Shown: in pieces, positions 44,554-55,303 of the stretch
Layout: every line of letters begins with the position of its first letter
Position numbering within the stretch: the stretch's first letter is position 1
NCBI GenBank assembly: GCA_937896235.1
Contig: CALBMX010000033.1
Location: 163,565-227,564 of the forward strand
Reading direction: 5' to 3'
Source of the DNA: an uncultured bacterium
GTDB lineage: Bacteria > Planctomycetota > UBA1135 > GCA-002686595
Length of the DNA stretch: 64,000 nt
Notes under the pieces: model-generated
Told to the model about the DNA's origin: nothing
Seen by the model: the letters and a program-made list of their open reading frames with translations, nothing else
Databases searched by the model: none
Position numbers and translations under genes: made by a program

Positions 44554-46058
44554 TCCTTGAGTTCCGGCTTCTTGACGTCGCGAACCGCGCCATCGGTATA
44601 CCCAAGCGCATCCATTGCACCCTTAGCTGCCGCACCAAGTGGAGCCGGAACTGGCGGGTACTTTTTCGCCAGCTCTAGGTTGGAAGCCTCTTGGGCAAAC
44701 ATCAATTTCGAGAGGTGCACGCCAAGCTCCTCAAAATTCTGAATCGAGTTGAACTTCTCGTCGGGATCCACGCGAAGGTCGTACAGGCCAGCGTCTTGTT
44801 TCTGCCTGTTGCCAATCAACTTATAGCGCCCCCACTTCAAACTCGCCAGCTCGTTGTTGGGTGTGCCGAGCTCGGACCAGACGGTATTCCACTCGACCGT
44901 TTCGCCACCGAGAGACTCCGCCCAGGAGAAGCCTTGCGCCTCTGTGAGAGAAGGGATACCCGCAAGCTCTACAAGCGAAGGGGAGAGATCAATCCCCTGT
45001 ACGGGATTGTCCAACACCAAACCGGGAGCGACCTTGCCGGGCCAGCGAACGATCAAAGGCACATGGAGGATCTCTTCGAAAACCGTCTGGTGGCTCATCC
45101 CATTATGCTCGCCAAATTCCTCGCCGTGATCCGAGGTGATGACAAGCAAGACCTCACCGTCCAGCCCGAGCTCTTCCACCGTCTTCCATAGCTCTTCGAG
45201 CAAGCTGTCCGTGTACGCAATCCCCGCATCGTACAAGTTGCTCATCTGGGCGACATCCTCCTGAAGATAGCCCTGAAAGCCGCCCCAAAACTGATCTTGA
45301 ACGCCCTGATAGAACTCGGGGTCCGTCTTCCAAGCTTCCGCCGCGTCCTCTGGTAAATCGACACGCTCGGAGTTGATGGTACCTTTATATCCCGAGGCGA
45401 AGCGCTCCTGGAAAGCCATCGGCGGCGTGTACGGATCGTGTATTTCGTAGGTGTGCACAAATAAGAAGAACGGCGTCGGATCGTCTTTCTCGCTCTCGAC
45501 CGCAGCGTATTCCCTCAGCCAACTGGCGGCTTTCGGAAAGACCCGATCGGCACCACCCCCGGCATCGTCATACACGGAAAATCCGCGATCAAAGCCGAGC
45601 TCGTGGGTCATCATCCCACCCCCAGTGAAGGCCGCCGTTTTGTAGGCGACAGCATCAAAGTACTCGGCGAGCATCGGCATCTCGGGATTCGCTCCAAGTG
45701 CGTCCGCTGTGTAGCAGTTGCGCACCCCATGAACCGTCGGATGGAACCCAGACAGCATCGACATGTGGGACGTGGCCGTCTTGGATGAGGGCGAGGACGC
45801 ACTCGTAAACCGCGCACCCTCTGCCGCGATCTTATCCAGGAACGGACTCGTCCCACGGTCGTAGCCGTAGCATCCAAGACGATCTGCCCGAAGCGTATCT
45901 AAGGAGACCAGGATCACACTGACAGGCCCTTGCTCGTCGGCAGCCGTAGCTACCTCTCCATCAAAAATAACCGCGACCTCCGGCCCCGGATCACCACATC
46001 CGGTTAGGAGTGCAGTGGCGAGGCACAAGAAGGCGGCTGTGCAGCTAGGGCGACTCAT
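44550..46058 (-). CDS. Sulfatase-fold lipoprotein lacking the formylglycine motif
   Basis: 502 residues. Lipobox ALLTGC (C21). Fold motifs: VILVSLDTLRADRLGCYGYDRGTSPFLDKIAAEGARF, FLFVHTYEIHDPYTPP, LVITSDHGEEFGEHNGMSHQTVFEEILHVPLIVRWPG. The nucleophile region is SSKTATSHMSMLSGFHPTVHGVRN: Thr/Ser where sulfatases have Cys, and His where they have Arg, so it is not a classical formylglycine sulfatase. A second homologue with the same loss lies at 28915-30414. It is likely a periplasmic phospho- or sulfo-group hydrolase/transferase of unknown substrate. A 10-bp gap separates it from thiC. Confidence 0.82.
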   Translation of the reverse strand: MSRPSCTAAFLCLATALLTGCGDPGPEVAVIFDGEVATAADEQGPVSVILVSLDTLRADRLGCYGYDRGTSPFLDKIAAEGARFTSASSPSSKTATSHMSMLSGFHPTVHGVRNCYTADALGANPEMPMLAEYFDAVAYKTAAFTGGGMMTHELGFDRGFSVYDDAGGGADRVFPKAASWLREYAAVESEKDDPTPFFLFVHTYEIHDPYTPPMAFQERFASGYKGTINSERVDLPEDAAEAWKTDPEFYQGVQDQFWGGFQGYLQEDVAQMSNLYDAGIAYTDSLLEELWKTVEELGLDGEVLLVITSDHGEEFGEHNGMSHQTVFEEILHVPLIVRWPGKVAPGLVLDNPVQGIDLSPSLVELAGIPSLTEAQGFSWAESLGGETVEWNTVWSELGTPNNELASLKWGRYKLIGNRQKQDAGLYDLRVDPDEKFNSIQNFEELGVHLSKLMFAQEASNLELAKKYPPVPAPLGAAAKGAMDALGYTDGAVRDVKKPELKD

Positions 46059-46068
46059 CGGGAAGAGT

Positions 46069-48041
<1,973 letters not shown>

Positions 48042-49145
48042 ATGAAAATTCGCGCCGCAGTTCTTGAGCAATTTGGAAAACCACTGGTCGTTCAAGAAGT
48101 GGATCTAGCAGGTCCGAAGTCAGGTGAAGTTCTTGTCAAAATCGAGGCATGCGGTGTCTGCCATACCGACTTGTACACCGCGAGTGGCGCAGACCCGTCC
48201 GGGTACTGTGACTGTGTGCTCGGCCACGAAGGGGCTGGCGTGGTCGCTGAGATTGGAGAGGGCGTCACCAGCCTCGCCGTCGGAGATCACGTCGTCACAC
48301 TTTTTAGCCCGGAGTGCGGCCAGTGCGTCAACTGCAAGAGTGGCAAGACCAATATCTGTACGGCGATTCGGGAGCAACAAGGCCGCGGATATCTTCCCGA
48401 CGGCACGGCGCGTCTCTCCAAAAACGGAAAGGAGCTGCGGCACTTCATGGGAACCAGCACCTTTGCGGAGTACACCGTAATGCCCGAGATCGCCTTGGCG
48501 AAGGTCGACAGGGAGGCTCCGATGGACAAGATCTGTCTGCTCGCCTGTGGTGCGACCACGGGCATCGCCGCCGCACTGTGGAAAGCTGATGTCGAGAGGG
48601 GCTCCACCGTCGCCGTTTTCGGTGCGGGAATGGTTGGCCTTGGCGCTGTTGTCGGGGCGAAGATGAAAGGCGCGGAGCGCATTATCGTCGTCGATCCGTC
48701 GGCGAAGCGCCGCGAGCTCGCGCTTCAGTTTGGCGCCACGGAGGTGTTTGCGGGCGGTTCCAATGGCGCCGCCGAGGTCATAGAGGCCACGGCCGGGCTG
48801 GGCGCGGACTACACCTTCGAAGCGACGGGCCGCGTCGATGTCATGGGCCAAGCCGTCGAAGCGGCGCGTCTTGGCTGGGGTAAGTGCACGATCCTCGGTG
48901 TTGCGGGGCGCGGCGAGAAGCTCGAAATCATCCCGCGTTTTCTCATCACGGGTCGCACCGTTTTGGGCGGCAGCTTCGGTGGCGCCAAAGGTCGCACGCA
49001 GGTCCCCCTACTTGTCGACATGTACATGCGCGGAGAGCTTGAGCTCGACGGTTTTGTCTCCCACTACCTGACGCTAGACGAGGTCAATCGCGGCTTCGAT
49101 CTCATGCATAAGCAAGACGGCATCCGCTCGGTCATTACATTTTAG
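48042..49145 (+). CDS. Class III zinc alcohol dehydrogenase / S-(hydroxymethyl)glutathione dehydrogenase-like
   Basis: 367 residues from the ATG at 48042. Catalytic zinc ligands lie in ACGVCHTDLYTASG (C40) and GHEGAGVVAEIGEGV (H62), and the structural zinc is held by CGQCVNCKSGKTNIC (C92, C95, C98, C106). NAD binding uses VAVFGAGMVGLGAVVGAKMKGAERIIVVDPSAKR. The sequence matches the class III family that oxidises glutathione- or other thiol-bound formaldehyde. The next gene, 13 bp away, is an alpha/beta hydrolase that could act on the product ester. The thiol cofactor used here is inference. Confidence 0.88.
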   Translation: MKIRAAVLEQFGKPLVVQEVDLAGPKSGEVLVKIEACGVCHTDLYTASGADPSGYCDCVLGHEGAGVVAEIGEGVTSLAVGDHVVTLFSPECGQCVNCKSGKTNICTAIREQQGRGYLPDGTARLSKNGKELRHFMGTSTFAEYTVMPEIALAKVDREAPMDKICLLACGATTGIAAALWKADVERGSTVAVFGAGMVGLGAVVGAKMKGAERIIVVDPSAKRRELALQFGATEVFAGGSNGAAEVIEATAGLGADYTFEATGRVDVMGQAVEAARLGWGKCTILGVAGRGEKLEIIPRFLITGRTVLGGSFGGAKGRTQVPLLVDMYMRGELELDGFVSHYLTLDEVNRGFDLMHKQDGIRSVITF

Positions 49146-49158
49146 GCGAGGGCTCAGC

Positions 49159-49908
49159 ATGACCAAGTGGCAAATCGAAGGAGAGCTTCGCAACGGCGAG
49201 GGCGAGCTCCTCGACTTCCGATTTCACGGTTGCGAGGGGGACTCCGACGCGCTTGTCCTGATTGGACATGGCGTCACGGCGAACAAGGATCGCGAATGGG
49301 CGATAACCCTAAGTGAGACATTGGCTCGCAGCGGAGTCTCCTCGCTGCGCTTCTCTTTTGCCGGCAATGGACAGTCCGAGGGTGCGTTCGAGGCGAGCTG
49401 TCCGACCAAAGAGACGCGGGATGCCGAGGCCGTGCTCGACTTCGTTTGCGCTCAAAACCGGCAGCACAAGGGCCGGATCCTCTTCGCAGGTCACAGCATG
49501 GGGGCCGCCGTCGGCGTGCTGCTTGCTGCTCGTGACAAGCGCCTCGCCGGCTTGATTTCGCTTGCCGGAATGGTGCACACAGCCGAGTTCGCGCAGCGCA
49601 AATTCGGAGCGCAACACGCGGGTGCGAGCTTCATGTGGGACCTTCCCCTGTGCCCCTTGAGCCAGGCCTTTCTCGACGACATGGAGACAGTCGGCTCGGT
49701 CCTCTCCCTCGGCCGCGAGATCCAAGTCCCTTGGCTGCTTGTTCATGGGACGGCCGACACCGTCGTCCCCATCCAAGAATCCAAGGAGATCGCCCAACAA
49801 GCTCCAAACTCAGCTTTCGAGGCTATTCCTGAGGCGGACCACATCTTTAGCACAACGGCAGACGAAATGGCCCGCATCGTCTGCGACTGGATCCAACTCC
49901 AGTCCTAG
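49159..49908 (+). CDS. Alpha/beta hydrolase (serine hydrolase)
   Basis: 249 residues. Nucleophile elbow FAGHSMGAAVG, acid in LLVHGTADTVVP, His in EADHIFST. An early oxyanion segment LIGHGVTANKDREW (HG motif) is present. No signal peptide, so it acts in the cytoplasm. Thirteen base pairs after the class III alcohol dehydrogenase, it may be the thioester/formyl-ester hydrolase of a formaldehyde-oxidation pair, replacing the esterase D-type FrmB; this is inference from position. Confidence 0.82.
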   Translation: MTKWQIEGELRNGEGELLDFRFHGCEGDSDALVLIGHGVTANKDREWAITLSETLARSGVSSLRFSFAGNGQSEGAFEASCPTKETRDAEAVLDFVCAQNRQHKGRILFAGHSMGAAVGVLLAARDKRLAGLISLAGMVHTAEFAQRKFGAQHAGASFMWDLPLCPLSQAFLDDMETVGSVLSLGREIQVPWLLVHGTADTVVPIQESKEIAQQAPNSAFEAIPEADHIFSTTADEMARIVCDWIQLQS

Positions 49909-50022
49909 GCGCTCTCCCCCTCCGGCCCGTCAAGTGGACTTTGCTGTCCGCTCACCGCAGACCTCAGCCTCGGTCTCGCGGGCCCCAAGACGTCGTCTCC
50001 GATTTGGAAGCTCGCGACCGAG

Positions 50023-50061
50023 CTTGGGGGACCGCCAGTACTGGACATGTGGTCCCCCAAG
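50023..50061. terminator. Hairpin between convergent genes
   Basis: An 11-bp perfect stem (CTTGGGGGACC at 50023-50033 and its complement at 50051-50061) with an inner CCAG/CTGG stem. It lies between the alpha/beta hydrolase (+) and the repeat protein (-). There is no obvious T-run, so its strength is uncertain. Confidence 0.6.
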
Positions 50062-50104
50062 GGTCGCGTTGGCGAGATTGGCTCTTCGCCGGGTAGCCCA
50101 GTGA

Positions 50105-52075
50105 CTACTTCTTTCCCTTGGGCGCCTTGCCGAGTAGCTCGACCTCCGCGAATCCGGTCCCCAGGAATGATCCATTGCTGGGGAACGTCTCGAGGATCCG
50201 AATCTCTAGCGTCTTGATCGTCGTCATTTTGGGCAGAGCGATGCGCTGGCGTGGGCCTAGCTCAAGCTCGTGCTCGGACTCCTTACCGTTGATCTTCAGC
50301 ACGACTTTCCGGGGAGCGGAGAGCTCCCCAAAGCCGGTTCGCAGAGGGGATCGCTCGGGAAAGAAACGCGCAGGAGTTAGGATCACCGTATCCACCTTGA
50401 CCCCCTTGCCCCACGTCATTCGGATCCACGGCGTGGGGTCGCTCTCCCCCCCGACCCAACCATAAGCCATCGAGCCGTCTACAGCCCGATCGCCAATGAA
50501 GAGAGAGACGCCATCCTTGGCGAGATTGGGGTTGTTAAAGGGACGCTCACTGGAGACCTCAACCTCCGGCGGGTTGCTTAGGGCGAGATTCCTACCGGCC
50601 TCGCTCATCGCCAATGCCTGCTTCTCGGTCATGGACCAGTCCACTTTCAGTTCGAAGCCCTGGCTGTTGATCTTGATCCGCTCTTGAGAGACCTCCCCAC
50701 CCTTCTTTTCAGGCGCCGGCGCGATGGTCAACTCGACTGCGACGGTATGTAGTCCTGGCTCTAGTTCGAGCTCAATCTTGAAGCGCTCACTGCCTGAGTT
50801 TTGGGTGACGTCTGCGGCAATCTCCTTAAAAATCATGCCGTCCACAAAGTACTTCACTGTCTCTACATGCAAGCCGAACTGGCCGTTCGTCCCGTACTTT
50901 TCGCGGGCGTTCTTACCGAACTGCGCAATGAATGCGTAACAACCCGGGCCTGGCGCAATTCGCAGATCAACCGCAAGATCGTCACTCTCTGGGGAAAATA
51001 GAAACTTGCCTTTGCGCTTCACGCCCTCGCCTGTTCGCGTGTTCAGGGTCGCCTTCGCCAGGAACAAAAGTGCGAACGCGGTGTCGTCGGTTGAAGAGTT
51101 TGCGGACTCGCCCCAAGCACCACTGGGCAGCTGGGATTTGAGAAGCTCCGTTGCGCCCGCGTTGTACCAGTGATGTCCGCCAATAATCTCCCGGCCGTTG
51201 ACCGTCGCAAGCCGCTCAACGTTGTAGAGGAAGTAATAGAACCACCCCGTTGGTGCGGGCGAACCACTCTCAAGGCTCACGTTGTGGGAGTAGCTCATGT
51301 TGGAATCTAGCCAGGTATAGGCCCTCTCCATGCACTCCTCGATGTCCTCTTGGTACTTCTTGGCATTGGACTTTTTCTCCGACAGGACGTCGTAACAAAA
51401 CAGCACGGTCGCCATTCCCGCCGTCGTCATCGAGGCCGTTGCGAATCGATGTGTGGTGTCGATCTGCCCCGCCGTCGCGGCAGCGGGTGCGTCAAAGTAC
51501 GACCACCCCCCGTTTGCCAGTTGGTTGTTAATGACAGTCTTCATGCACTTCTCAAAAATCTTATCCGGGACGGCCACTCCCCCTTGGCGGGCCAACCAAA
51601 GGCCAAGGATGGCGTACTGGGTGATGGAGAGGTCGGGGTTGTCTCCGGGATAGTCCCAGTAGCCGGACCCCGCGCCATCGATCAGAAACTTGGTGGCCTG
51701 CTCGATCGAGTCGCGATCTTGATGGGACAGAAGGATCTCCTCCATCAGCAGTCGGGTGGTCGCGCCATAGTTTTTGCGCGGTTGTGTCTGCCGAACAAAT
51801 GCGACCCCGCGTTGGATGGCCTGGTGCTCCCACTTCAAGCCAGAGTGCAGGAGTGCGGCAAGGACGAGAGCCGTCTCTCCAGCCGTGGTGTCCCCCGGGA
51901 AATAGGCCCGGCTTGAGCCGAACGAGCCGTCGGGCTCTTGCATGCTGACCAAGAACTCCACACCTTTGTCGATGGCGGCATTAACCGCATTGATATCGGG
52001 TGCAGGATCCTGGGTGACAGGAGCTGGGGCAGGGGCGAAGAGGGGCACTAAGGCCAAGGCAAGTATTTTGATCAT
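50105..52075 (-). CDS. Secreted prenyltransferase/squalene-cyclase-like repeat protein
   Basis: 656 residues from the ATG at 52073-52075. Signal peptide MIKILALALVPLFAPAPAP. The N-terminal ~400 residues form helical toroid repeats: VEFLVSMQEPDGSFGSSRAYFPGDTTAGETALVLAALLHSG, FLIDGAGSGYWDYPGDNPDLSITQYAILGLWLARQGG, and MKTVINNQLANGGWSYFDAP. A beta-rich C-terminal half follows (SDDLAVDLRIAPGPGCYAFIAQFG, LEPGLHTVAVELTIAP), ending KAPKGKK. No cyclase acid motif is seen. It probably binds something outside the cytoplasm. It resembles the lipoprotein at 18345-20162. Confidence 0.75.
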   Translation of the reverse strand: MIKILALALVPLFAPAPAPVTQDPAPDINAVNAAIDKGVEFLVSMQEPDGSFGSSRAYFPGDTTAGETALVLAALLHSGLKWEHQAIQRGVAFVRQTQPRKNYGATTRLLMEEILLSHQDRDSIEQATKFLIDGAGSGYWDYPGDNPDLSITQYAILGLWLARQGGVAVPDKIFEKCMKTVINNQLANGGWSYFDAPAAATAGQIDTTHRFATASMTTAGMATVLFCYDVLSEKKSNAKKYQEDIEECMERAYTWLDSNMSYSHNVSLESGSPAPTGWFYYFLYNVERLATVNGREIIGGHHWYNAGATELLKSQLPSGAWGESANSSTDDTAFALLFLAKATLNTRTGEGVKRKGKFLFSPESDDLAVDLRIAPGPGCYAFIAQFGKNAREKYGTNGQFGLHVETVKYFVDGMIFKEIAADVTQNSGSERFKIELELEPGLHTVAVELTIAPAPEKKGGEVSQERIKINSQGFELKVDWSMTEKQALAMSEAGRNLALSNPPEVEVSSERPFNNPNLAKDGVSLFIGDRAVDGSMAYGWVGGESDPTPWIRMTWGKGVKVDTVILTPARFFPERSPLRTGFGELSAPRKVVLKINGKESEHELELGPRQRIALPKMTTIKTLEIRILETFPSNGSFLGTGFAEVELLGKAPKGKK

Positions 52076-52301
52076 GGCAGATATGGGGGGTTTCTCTCTC
52101 CAAACTCTAACGGGCTTCGCCTTCTCGTGCGATGTTCCCCTTCGCACCTTTTCTCGGGGAAGACGGAACGGTAGACTTTTCGCATACCCGGTGAAAGGTG
52201 GCCTCCATAATTCGATAGGAGGCCCCGAATGCAGGTGCTTCTAGGTTGTCAGAGCCCTGCCCACCACACAGGATCTTCCCCCCCTAATCCCAAAACTTGC
52301 C

Positions 52302-54500
52302 ATGACGCTGACCCCTCGTCAGGCCGCCGTTCGCTCTCTAGCTGCCAAATCTAGCTCAGGAGCGCGCCTTCAACTTCCGGAAGAGTCGATCACCGAGACC
52401 TACGGTGCCTACGTCTTCAACGATGCCGCCCAGCGCAAGCATCTCCCCCGCGACGCCTACAAGAAGTTGCGCCGCACGGTCAACTTGGGTGAGGCGCTTG
52501 ACCCGTCGATTGCCGACGCCGTCGCCAATGCGATGAAGGATTGGGCCGTATCCCACGGGGCGACCCACTACAGCCACTGGTTCCAGCCCATGACGGGCTC
52601 GACCGCTGAGAAGCAAGACTCGTTCATCACGCCCACAGGCGCCGGAACGGCCATCCTCGAGTTCTCCGGAAACGAGCTCACCCGTGGCGAGTCCGACGCC
52701 TCGAGCCTACCCTCCGGCGGCATCCGCGCCACCTTCGAGGCCCGTGGCTACACGGCTTGGGACCCGCTCTCGCCCGCCTTCCTGCGCCACTCTCCGAACG
52801 GTGTCACGCTCACCATTCCGACGGCCTTCTGCTCGTGGACTGGCGACGCCTTGGACACAAAGACGCCGCTCTTGCGCTCCAACGCCGCCCTTGACGTGCA
52901 GGCCCGGCGCGTGCTGAGCTTGCTTCACGAACCGACGGAACCACTTGTGAACCGCGTCTTCACGAACGTAGGTGCCGAGCAGGAGTTCTTCCTGATGGAC
53001 CGCGAGCTGTTCTACTTGCGGCCCGACCTGATGGCCACTGGCCGCACTCTCTTTGGTGCGTCGCCCCCGAAGGGACAGGAACAAGACGACCACTACTTCG
53101 CGACGACTCCCGGCCGCGTGATGGCATTTATGCAGGATCTCGAGCGCCGACTTTGGCAGCTGGGCATCCCGATCAAGACTCGCCATAACGAAGTCGCGCC
53201 GGCCCAGTACGAGATGGCTCCCATTTTTGAGAGCGTGACGGTCGCCTGCGACCACAACATGCTGATGATGGACCTTCTGCACGAGGTCGCTAGTGTGCAC
53301 GGCCTCAAGTGCCTACTCCACGAGAAGCCCTACCGCTGCCTTAACGGTAGTGGCAAGCACAACAACTATTCGGTCGCGACGGATCTCGGCCAGAACCTTC
53401 TCGACCCGGGTAAGAACCCCCACGAGAACTTGCGCTTCATGGTCTTCCTGACCTCGCTGATTGCAGCGGTGGACCGGCACCAGGACCTGCTGCGCCTCAC
53501 TGTCGCCTCGGCGGGAAACGACCACCGTCTTGGTGCGAACGAAGCCCCCCCCGCGATCATTTCGATCTTCATGGGATCGGATTTGCAGGGTGTGATCGAT
53601 ACGATTATCGCCGGGGAAAGTCACCATGGATTCGAAGGCGAGAAGTTGCACCTAGGTGTCAACTCACTCCCGAACTTTCCGCGCGACACAACGGACCGCA
53701 ACCGCACCTCTCCCTTTGCTTTCACCGGCAACAAGTTCGAGTTCCGCGCGCCTGGCTCTAGCCAGTCGCTCGCCTACCCGAACTACGTGCTCAACACGAT
53801 CCTCGCCGAATCCCTTGAGGATCTCGCCGAAAAGATCGAGGCCCTTGGCGAAGAGAAGCGCTCCAACGCAGCAATCCAGGAGATCCTTCGCGAGACGCTA
53901 ACCGAGCACCAGCGCATCCTCTTCCCGGGCGACAACTATACCGACGCTTGGGCTGAAGAGGCGGGGCGCCGCGGGCTCTTGAACTTGAAGGACACACCAG
54001 CCGCATTGGAGCAGCTGAACGCGCCGAAAAACATTGCGCTGTTCTCAAAGTACAAGGTGCTCTCCGAGCGCGAGTGGCTCTCCCGCACGGAGATTGTCGC
54101 AGGGGCGTATCAGGAGAAGCTGCGTGTCGAGGCGCGTGTCGCTGTCGATATGGCCGCGACCCTATTCTTGCCCGCCGCGCTGCGCGCCCAGCATAAGACA
54201 GCCGACTCTCTCAACGCGGCCCGCAAAGCCTCTCAGAGTTTGAACTTGGACGTTCAGGTGAATCACCTCACCAAGATTGCCAACCTGATCTCGACACTCC
54301 AAGGGAGTATCGACAAGCTGCGAGAGCGCCTCGACAACCCGGCCACAGAAGCCGACGCTGTCGCCCGCGCGCGCAAATCCGCCACGAACCTGATCGGCCC
54401 GATGGATGAGCTGCGAGCCGTTGTCGACGAGCTAGAGATGCTAGTCGCTGATGACCTGTGGCCCGTGCCCAAGTACCGCGAGCTCTTGACCGTGCACTAG
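52302..54500 (+). CDS. glnN: Type III glutamine synthetase
   Basis: 732 residues, typical of the large GSIII form (GSI is ~470), which makes glutamine from glutamate and ammonia. GSIII signatures: HWFQPMTGSTAEKQDSF near the N-terminus, GAEQEFFLMD, KTRHNEVAPAQYEMAPIFE, LLHEKPYRCLNGSGKHNNYSVAT and RLGANEAPPAIISIFMG (ATP/ammonium site), and NRTSPFAFTGNKFEFRAPGSSQSLAYPNYVLNTILAES. The C-terminal coiled region is also typical. A GGCCTCC/GGAGGCC hairpin (52200-52224) lies upstream and a strong terminator follows. Confidence 0.96.
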   Translation: MTLTPRQAAVRSLAAKSSSGARLQLPEESITETYGAYVFNDAAQRKHLPRDAYKKLRRTVNLGEALDPSIADAVANAMKDWAVSHGATHYSHWFQPMTGSTAEKQDSFITPTGAGTAILEFSGNELTRGESDASSLPSGGIRATFEARGYTAWDPLSPAFLRHSPNGVTLTIPTAFCSWTGDALDTKTPLLRSNAALDVQARRVLSLLHEPTEPLVNRVFTNVGAEQEFFLMDRELFYLRPDLMATGRTLFGASPPKGQEQDDHYFATTPGRVMAFMQDLERRLWQLGIPIKTRHNEVAPAQYEMAPIFESVTVACDHNMLMMDLLHEVASVHGLKCLLHEKPYRCLNGSGKHNNYSVATDLGQNLLDPGKNPHENLRFMVFLTSLIAAVDRHQDLLRLTVASAGNDHRLGANEAPPAIISIFMGSDLQGVIDTIIAGESHHGFEGEKLHLGVNSLPNFPRDTTDRNRTSPFAFTGNKFEFRAPGSSQSLAYPNYVLNTILAESLEDLAEKIEALGEEKRSNAAIQEILRETLTEHQRILFPGDNYTDAWAEEAGRRGLLNLKDTPAALEQLNAPKNIALFSKYKVLSEREWLSRTEIVAGAYQEKLRVEARVAVDMAATLFLPAALRAQHKTADSLNAARKASQSLNLDVQVNHLTKIANLISTLQGSIDKLRERLDNPATEADAVARARKSATNLIGPMDELRAVVDELEMLVADDLWPVPKYRELLTVH

Positions 54501-54521
54501 GCGACCGAGCCACAGACGATG

Positions 54522-54560
54522 ACGGCGCCCTTGCGATGAGCTTCATCGCAAGGGCGCCGT
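54522..54560 (+). terminator. Hairpin terminator after glnN
   Basis: An 18-bp perfect stem (54522-54539 with 54543-54560) with a three-base loop ends the glnN transcript. It is the last feature before the island's left repeat. Confidence 0.8.
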
Positions 54561-54804
54561 TGCATTCCATCCCCAAAAAGAAGGGGAAATAAGGTTGGTC
54601 CTTGCAGCACGAAGAAGTGGAGGTTCCCCGAGCAATCCGCGAGTCCAGAGCCCCCCAAGAGGACCAAAGGACAAGAGAAACCAGCCTGCAACCAGGCCCG
54701 CCTCCATCTAGCCAAGAAGAGCAAGAACGCCTCTAAAGCCAAGACGTAAACACCCCAAGTGACCATGGGAGCAAAGAAACCCCACCACTTTGCGCGGAAG
54801 CGAA

Positions 54805-54877
54805 CCTCTCCTGCGAGGAAGAGAAGTGGTAGCGATGGAGGGACCTGAACCCCCGACACGCGGATGTGATTCCGCTG
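54805..54877. repeat. Left direct repeat (att-like): truncated tRNA 3' half plus flank
   Basis: This 73-bp block repeats 62348-62421 with only four differences. It contains the 3' acceptor strand, T-arm and anticodon-arm part of the tRNA gene at 62370-62446 (fragment at 54827-54877, minus strand), but the 5' half is missing. Intact tRNA on one side and a 3' fragment on the other is the classic footprint of an element that integrated into the tRNA 3' end. Confidence 0.8.
54827..54877 (-). pseudogene. tRNA 3'-half fragment
   Basis: The fragment matches the intact tRNA(CAT) at 62370-62446 from CCA to the anticodon stem, but its anticodon loop is one base shorter. It has no D-arm in the right orientation. 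A short D-arm-like TGGTTAGAGCAG occurs on the opposite strand at 54896-54907. Not expected to be functional. Confidence 0.75.
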
Positions 54878-54925
54878 GCCGTGAGCCGTAAACCGTGGTT
54901 AGAGCAGGGAGTTAGGGAAGGCTAG

Positions 54926-55075
54926 GGTACGGGCTTGGTGCCTGGCTTGGTATTGGAGGGCGAGCATGCGGAGGACTTGGCGCGGATTGCGGAGGCTTGG
55001 CCTCTGCTGCCCAAGGCCATCAAGAGCGCAATCCTCTCCCTCTTGGGGACAACCTTAGACAAGTCCATCGTCTGA
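54926..55075 (+). pseudogene. Remnant ORF with integrase-associated C-terminal motif
   Basis: A short frame closed by TGA at 55073-55075 reads ...EHAEDLARIAEAWPLLPKAIKSAILSLLG. The W-x2-LP-x-AIK-x-AIL pattern resembles the tail of small ORFs often found beside phage-type integrases. No start codon and no rest of the gene are present, so this is a fragment at the island's left end. The family link is from memory of such tails, not from a search. Confidence 0.4.
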
Positions 55076-55303
55076 AACCGTCCCGGAACACCCACTCCTG
55101 CAACTTTGAAACGAGTCCTGTTCCTGACAGGCAGAGCCGAGCAAGAGCAGACGGCCTGCCCCATATGGCAGTCTGCCGCCCAACGTTGTCAGCCTGACAG
55201 CTAGAGCCCCACTCTAACCCAAGTTCTGGGGGCAGAGATGCCATCGCGTGCCGCACGCTACTTGCAATCTGTGGGCAACATACAATCCTCGGAGGGAGCA
55301 AAC

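Noticed and set aside
54497..54859. 120-codon minus-strand frame after glnN
   Set aside because: It crosses the glnN terminator and the tRNA fragment; no homology signs.
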